DNA of 64,000 bases. Origin: Streptomyces carminius (GTDB taxonomy: Bacteria; Actinomycetota; Actinomycetes; Streptomycetales; Streptomycetaceae). Where the stretch lies: the NCBI RefSeq assembly GCF_002794255.1, contig NZ_PGGW01000058.1:2501-66500 (forward strand), read 5' to 3'. Shown here in pieces: positions 60,057-64,000 of the stretch (position 1 is its first letter; each line of letters opens with the position of its first letter). Below the pieces are notes generated by a model. The model had not been told where the DNA came from and ran no database searches. It saw nothing but the letters and a program-made list of their open reading frames with translations. A program made the position numbers and the translations under genes.

Positions 60057-61274
60057 TCAGGGAGTCACCCCCGTCTTCTCCAGGGCGTCGGGGGCAGTCT
60101 CAAGAGCGCGGCGGAGCAGTGTCCCCACGGTCAGAAGGACGGCCAGCCAGCAGGCACCGAGCGCGAACGCCTGGCGGTGCCCAAGACTCTCCGTGATGGC
60201 CCCGCCCACTGCGTTGCCCAGCGCGATGCCCACCAGCCAGACGCTCACCATCAGGGTGTACGACCTGGTCAGCGCGGCCCGGGAAACCAGTGTGTCCAGC
60301 AGTGCGGAGGAGGCGATGGCGGACGGGCCGGCGCACGTGCCCACCAGGAACAGCGCGGGCAACAGCAGCGCGAGACTGCTCGCGGCCCACGCCGCCAGGC
60401 CGGCCGCCACGGCCGAGCCCGCCAGGGCCGCGAGCAGCAGCCGGGCCGGTGACCAGCGCCACGGGCGGGCCCCGAAGACCAGCCCCGCGATGATCTCTCC
60501 GGCCGAGACCATCGCGATCAGTACCCCGCTGTCCGCGGCGGTGCCCAGTGCCAGGGCGGCGGCCGGCACGGCGACGGCGACGATGCCGGCCGAGAGTCCC
60601 GCTCCTGCCACGATCAACAGCAGGACGGTCAGGCCGGCGTTCCCGCGGACACCGTCGTACCAGGCGGAGGAGGTCCGCAGGGGGCGCCAGTTCCGCGAAG
60701 CTCTCGTCGTGGCGAAGAGCAGCCCCGCCCCTCCGGCCAGGAAGCCGCCCGTCACCACGGCCGCACCCGGCCCCGCCGACACCAGCAGCAGCGACGTGAC
60801 CAGCGGCCCGGTCAGCAGCGCGAGCTGGAACAGCACGGCCAGCAGCGCGTATCCGGCCGTGCGGGCCCCGGCTCCCCGGACCAGTTCGGCCAGCAGCACC
60901 CTCATGCTGCCGGTGGTCGCAGGAATACAGGACCCCGCCCCGGCGCTGGCCGCGACGGCGAACCCCCGCCAGTCCACAGCGGGCGCGGCGGCAACCAGCA
61001 GGACGCCCCAGGCCGCGCAGGCCGTGCCCGCGGGCGCGAGGATCCTCGTCTGGCCGTAGCGGTCGATGAGCCGCCCCTGCGCCGCCATCCCGGCGGCGTT
61101 GCCCAGGCCGAACGCCGCCGCCGCCAGGCCGCCGACGGCGAGCGAGCCGGTCAGCTGATGTACGTACAGCAACAGGCCCAGGCCCAGCATGCCGACGGGG
61201 AGCGCGCCGAGCACCGTGGCAAGGAGCGGGACACGGAGGTCGGAGGTTTTCAGGACATCGAGATAGCCCTGCAT
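60057..61274 (-). CDS. MFS-type transporter
   Basis: The product is 405 aa with twelve hydrophobic segments. The N-terminal motif-A region is GLGNAAGMAAQGRLIDRYGQTRILAPAG, with segments LGALPVGMLGLGLLLYV and GGLAAAAFGLGNAAG preceding it. A central loop of charged residues (TTRASRNWRPLRTSSAWYDGV) divides two six-helix halves. I chose the ATG at 61272-61274 (MQGYLDVLKTSDLRVPLL) with AAAGG eight bases before. It probably exports small molecules; a PadR regulator follows. The substrate is unknown. Confidence 0.86.
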   Translation of the reverse strand: MQGYLDVLKTSDLRVPLLATVLGALPVGMLGLGLLLYVHQLTGSLAVGGLAAAAFGLGNAAGMAAQGRLIDRYGQTRILAPAGTACAAWGVLLVAAAPAVDWRGFAVAASAGAGSCIPATTGSMRVLLAELVRGAGARTAGYALLAVLFQLALLTGPLVTSLLLVSAGPGAAVVTGGFLAGGAGLLFATTRASRNWRPLRTSSAWYDGVRGNAGLTVLLLIVAGAGLSAGIVAVAVPAAALALGTAADSGVLIAMVSAGEIIAGLVFGARPWRWSPARLLLAALAGSAVAAGLAAWAASSLALLLPALFLVGTCAGPSAIASSALLDTLVSRAALTRSYTLMVSVWLVGIALGNAVGGAITESLGHRQAFALGACWLAVLLTVGTLLRRALETAPDALEKTGVTP

Positions 61275-61394
61275 GGGACATGCCTTTCCGGCAGGCCCAC
61301 CCACCCGGGAGCCGGACTCCCCATGATCCGCCGTCATTCACGACGGCAGCTGACACGTCCAGACCTTACGGCCGCACCGGACCGATCTCAATGG

Positions 61395-61439
61395 CCGGCG
61401 GCCCGGGGCGCCACGACGAGGCACCGCCCCGGCCGCCGG
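61395..61439 (-). terminator. Terminator behind the DinB-like gene
   Basis: CCGGCGGCCCGGGGCG pairs with CGCCCCGGCCGCCGG (one bulge) across a 14-nt loop, 24 bp past the stop. Confidence 0.6.
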
Positions 61440-61462
61440 ACGACCGGGCCGGAAACGGCTTC

Positions 61463-62026
61463 TCACTCCATGACGGACCAGTCCGGCTCCGGCATCGCGC
61501 CCGTCTCGAAGACCAGGTCGAAGGCGCCCTTGCCGTCGATCGACTCGCGGATGACGTCCGCGTGCCCGGCGTGCCGGGCGGTCTCCTCGATCAGGTGGAG
61601 CAGGCCCCAGCGCCAGGAGCGCTCCCCGCCCTCGTCCCAGGGGACCTTCGGGGCGGTGAAGGTGACGTCGAGCGAGGGCAGCGCCCGTACCGCCGCCTCG
61701 GTCTCGCGGGCCACCTCCTCGGAGCGGGCCAGCAGGAACCCGATCGTCTCCTCCCCGCCGGGGAGGAAGCTGGTCTCCCACTCCTTCGCCCGCTCCCGGA
61801 TGTCGAGGGGCTCGCCGCGCATCGTCTGCAGCGTGCCGCGCTCGACCACCGTGACGTGCTTGAGCACCCCGGCCACCGAGAGCTCGCTCGCGCTCGGCCT
61901 GCTGCGGGCCTGCTCCTCGGTGAGACCGTGCAGGGCGCGGCGGATGCCCTCGCGCTGGGCCTCCAGGTACGCCAGCAGGGCACCGCGCTCGTCGCCGGGG
62001 GCTTCGGTGGGGACGACAACAGGCAT
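61463..62026 (-). CDS. DinB/DUF664-family protein
   Basis: The product is 187 aa with a four-helix DinB-like bundle. LLAYLEAQREGIRRALHGLTEEQARSRPSASELSVAGVLKHVTVVERGTLQ holds the first metal-type His; ERSWRWGLLHLIEETARHAGHADVIRESIDG holds the His pair typical of DUF664. These proteins often act as thiol-dependent transferases or metal-binding proteins; the reaction here is unknown. The ATG 62024-62026 (MPVVVPTEAPGDER) follows GAGGAGACCCGAG. Confidence 0.88.
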   Translation of the reverse strand: MPVVVPTEAPGDERGALLAYLEAQREGIRRALHGLTEEQARSRPSASELSVAGVLKHVTVVERGTLQTMRGEPLDIRERAKEWETSFLPGGEETIGFLLARSEEVARETEAAVRALPSLDVTFTAPKVPWDEGGERSWRWGLLHLIEETARHAGHADVIRESIDGKGAFDLVFETGAMPEPDWSVME

Positions 62027-62375
62027 CTCGGGTCTCCTCGGGTTCACAGGCGGGCCGTTCTCTCCGACGACTCACACGCTATGCACCCTTGCGGACGACT
62101 ACTGTCCTCAAGGGACACGGCGGGAAGAAAGCCGGAAGAAACGCGCCGGAGCGCGCCGCGCCGGCGGGGCGCAGGGGCACGGGGAGACAGGGGCGCGGGG
62201 CGGCCCGGCGGCGTGCCGGGCGGGAGGTTCCGCGGAGCCGCGCCGTACGGGAGCCGCGCCGTACGGCGGACCGGCCGGTCCGGCCGCTCACCGCCGTGCG
62301 GAGGTCACCGGAGGCGGAGGTTGAGGCGGAGGCGGAGGCTGAAGCGGCTGCGGCGGGCCGGTGCCCGGCGGCGCG
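62027..62375. other. Noncoding, repeat-rich interval
   Basis: No gene is supported. It contains a direct repeat (GGAGCCGCGCCGTACGG twice around 62233-62267), CGGACCGGCCGGTCCG-type palindromes near 62270, and GGCGGA-type short repeats near 62320-62345. These may form the terminator of the XRE gene. Confidence 0.45.
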
Positions 62376-63266
62376 TCAGAGGGTCTGCCGGATGCGGTGG
62401 AGGAGGTCCCGGGTCTTCACGGGCGGGAGGCTGTCCTCCAGAAGCCGGTCGAGCACCGTCTCGTACTGGGCCACCTCGTCCGGCTTGTCCACGTAGAGGG
62501 CACCGGTGAGGTGCTCCAGGTAGACGATGTCGGAGATCTCCGACTCGGGGAAGCGCAGCAGGGTGAACGCCCCGCTCTCGGCCGGGTGGCCGCCGGTGTC
62601 GAACGGCATCACCTGGAGCGTGACATGGGGCAGCTCGGAGAGCTCCGTCAGATGCCGCAACTGGGCGTCCATGACCCCGTGACCGCCGTACGGGCGGCGC
62701 AGCGCCGCCTCGTCCAGCACGCAGCGGAAGCGCGGCGCCCGCTCGGACAGGAGCAGCTTCTGCCGCTCCAGGCGCAGCGCGACCCGCCGGTCGATCTCCT
62801 CCCGCGACAGCCCCTCCTGGTGCCCGCTGGTGACGACGGCGCGCGCGTAGTCCTCCGTCTGGAGCAGTCCGGAGACGAACTGCACCTCGTAGACGCCGAT
62901 GTGGGAGGCGGCGCCCTCCAGGCCGACGTACGTCTGGAACCAGTTGGGCAGCACGTCGCTGTAGCTGTGCCACCAGCCGGCCACGCCGGACTCCCGCGCC
63001 AGGTCCAGCAGGGGCTCGCGCTCCGCCTTGTCGGTGACGCCGTACAGCGTGAGCAGGTCCTCGATGTCCCTCGACTTGAAGCTCACCCGCCCCAGCTCCA
63101 TGCGGCTGATCTTGGATTCGGAGGCCCGGATGGAATATCCGGCGGCCTCACGGGTGATCCCGCGGGCCTCGCGGAGTCGCCGCAGCTGAGAGCCGAGCAG
63201 AATGCGACGCACCATCGACCCGCTTGACCGGCCGGTCCCGTTTGCCCCGTTCACTCCGTTTTTCAC
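62376..63266 (-). CDS. XRE-family regulator with DUF5753 domain (WhiJ-like)
   Basis: The product is 296 aa. The helix-turn-helix is LLGSQLRRLREARGITREAAGYSIRASESKISRMELGRVSFKSRDIEDLLTLYGV (about 22-76). A DUF5753 ligand-type domain follows, with GWWHSYSDVLPNWFQTYVGLEGAASHIGVYEVQFVSGLLQTEDYARAVV. In Streptomyces such regulators pair with small DUF397 or RsbW-like proteins and influence differentiation; WhiJ represses sporulation until its partner relieves it. The divergent neighbour at 63570 is an ATP-binding protein, matching that arrangement. The frame start at 63266 (MKNGVNGANGTG) precedes a later in-frame ATG (SMVRRILLGS). Confidence 0.92.
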   Translation of the reverse strand: MKNGVNGANGTGRSSGSMVRRILLGSQLRRLREARGITREAAGYSIRASESKISRMELGRVSFKSRDIEDLLTLYGVTDKAEREPLLDLARESGVAGWWHSYSDVLPNWFQTYVGLEGAASHIGVYEVQFVSGLLQTEDYARAVVTSGHQEGLSREEIDRRVALRLERQKLLLSERAPRFRCVLDEAALRRPYGGHGVMDAQLRHLTELSELPHVTLQVMPFDTGGHPAESGAFTLLRFPESEISDIVYLEHLTGALYVDKPDEVAQYETVLDRLLEDSLPPVKTRDLLHRIRQTL

Positions 63267-63569
63267 CGGAAATACTCCTGTTGTGATCAGCTCTCCACCC
63301 CTGGCACAGGAGGAAGTGTGCCACTAATGCGCTCCGTTGCGTGCCCACGCGGTTACACACAATCGAAAGTCGTGCGTGCACGTGCATCTGCCCTTGCATC
63401 TGCTGTGGGCATTGGGAAACATGGGGAAAGCGCAAGTGCACACAGAGTCAGGGCACTTGGGCATGTGCACGATCCACCGCACCAGCACAACGAAGCGGAA
63501 GAGGAAACGGAAGACCGCTGACGGGGTCCGCCAGGGCCATGACCGCCGCATCGCCAGGAGTGCCTCGCC
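63267..63569. promoter_or_regulatory. Divergent regulatory region with TGCA-rich repeats
   Basis: The spacer between the DUF5753 regulator and the ATP-binding protein is noticeably less GC-rich. It has repeated TGCAT/TGCAC words between about 63370 and 63480 (GTGCGTGCACGTGCATCTGC, CTTGCATCTGC, AAGTGCACAC, GCATGTGCACG). The region should hold both promoters and may be the regulator's operator. Confidence 0.5.
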
Positions 63570-64000
63570 ATGGGGACCGAAGGACCGACCGTGCTCGACC
63601 GGTTATGGCATGACTTCCCGCCGCTCGCCCCCGACACGCTCTCCGGTTCGGCCTCCCGCGTCCTGCCGCCCCGTCACGAGGCGGTGCGGACCGCCCGGGA
63701 GTTCACCCGGAGCACGCTGACGCGCTGGCGGCTGACCGGGTGCTTCGACAACGTGGCCCTCGTCGTCTCGGAGCTGGTCACCAACGCCCTGCGCCACGGC
63801 CTGTCCGACGCCGCGCCCGCGCCGGGGTCCGCGCCCGCGCCCGGCAGGCCGGAACCGCCGATCAGGCTGCACCTGATGCACTGGTCGGGCCGGCTGGTCT
63901 GCGCCGTGCGCGATCCCAGCGAGAAGGCGCCCGTCGCCAGGACGCCCGGGCTCGCGGAGCTGGCCGGCCTCCTCGGCCCCGATCCCGCCGACGGCACGGC
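63570..64000 (+). CDS. RsbW-like ATP-binding (anti-sigma type) protein, 3' end beyond the window
   Basis: The visible protein begins MGTEGPTVLDRLWHDFPPLAPD and reaches VRDPSEKAPVARTPGLAELAGL. HEAVRTAREFTRSTLTRWRL and the N-box VALVVSELVTNALRHG are typical of HATPase_c_2 proteins such as serine-kinase-like anti-sigma factors. The ATG at 63570 follows AGGAG by about nine bases. Codon 12 is TTA (63603-63605), a codon read only by the bldA tRNA in Streptomyces, so translation should be development-linked. It is divergent from the DUF5753 gene. The C-terminus is outside the window. Confidence 0.88.
   Translation, partial: MGTEGPTVLDRLWHDFPPLAPDTLSGSASRVLPPRHEAVRTAREFTRSTLTRWRLTGCFDNVALVVSELVTNALRHGLSDAAPAPGSAPAPGRPEPPIRLHLMHWSGRLVCAVRDPSEKAPVARTPGLAELAGLLGPDPADGT

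Overview
The window is a chromosomal segment from a Streptomyces or close relative. It has very high G+C, strong GC bias at third codon positions, frequent GTG starts and a rare leucine TTA codon in one gene. It also carries genus hallmarks: sigE-cseABC, lsr2, a WhiJ-like XRE/DUF5753 regulator beside an ATP-binding anti-sigma-like gene, and the tilS-hpt-ftsH-fol cluster. From memory, the gene order matches the core of the S. coelicolor chromosome near SCO3337-SCO3424, so most of the window is conserved core rather than a genomic island. I see no tRNA, rRNA, CRISPR array, prophage, insertion sequence with a transposase, or secondary-metabolite cluster.

Layout. 1-6.3 kb: the 5' part of proC, an ABC-2 exporter pair, a membrane protein, ilvD, and a TetR regulator coupled to a TIM-barrel isomerase. 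6.4-10.2 kb: ppx, a cysteine-cluster protein, and an unusual sigma-like/zinc-finger/BACON membrane protein. 10.4-16.1 kb: radA, disA, a secreted protein, a PAP2 phosphatase and mutY, which together form a genome-integrity neighbourhood. 16.4-20.0 kb: sigE-cseA-cseB-cseC, the cell-envelope stress operon. 20.1-23.3 kb: a VOC protein and a NACHT-type STAND ATPase that looks like the one accessory, NLR-like gene. 23.4-29.0 kb: clpC, lsr2, an ArgA-type acetyltransferase, a BlaI-family regulator and small membrane proteins. 29.1-34.5 kb: a tightly overlapping cofactor operon (DUF2520 protein, panC, nadB, nadC, coaX). 34.7-40.7 kb: a threonine-aldolase-like enzyme, a large inverted-repeat element, a NarL-type two-component system, and an orphan nuoD overlapped by a MidA/NDUFAF7-like methyltransferase. 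40.8-45.6 kb: a bacterial-PH pair, two poorly known membrane proteins and a methyltransferase. 45.7-55 kb: the folate cluster (folK, folB, folP, folE) with ftsH, hpt, tilS and a zincin. 55.2-59 kb: dacB, ppa and a ThrE-type exporter. 59.2-64 kb: a PadR/MFS pair, a DinB-like protein, a DUF5753 regulator, and the start of an ATP-binding protein with a TTA codon.

The observations most worth following are these. (i) A 706-bp element at 35811-36516 has about 197-bp near-identical inverted arms, each containing its own palindrome, and it supplies the 3' ends of both convergent flanking genes. (ii) The NACHT protein. (iii) The single-polypeptide sigma-like/ZAS/TM/BACON protein. (iv) The orphan NuoD has Trp at the usual quinone-binding Tyr position, and its coupled neighbour belongs to the family of the enzyme that methylates the NuoD homologue in mitochondria. 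(v) An 87-bp in-frame tandem duplication forms a 59-codon frame precisely stitched between folP and an NTF2-like gene.
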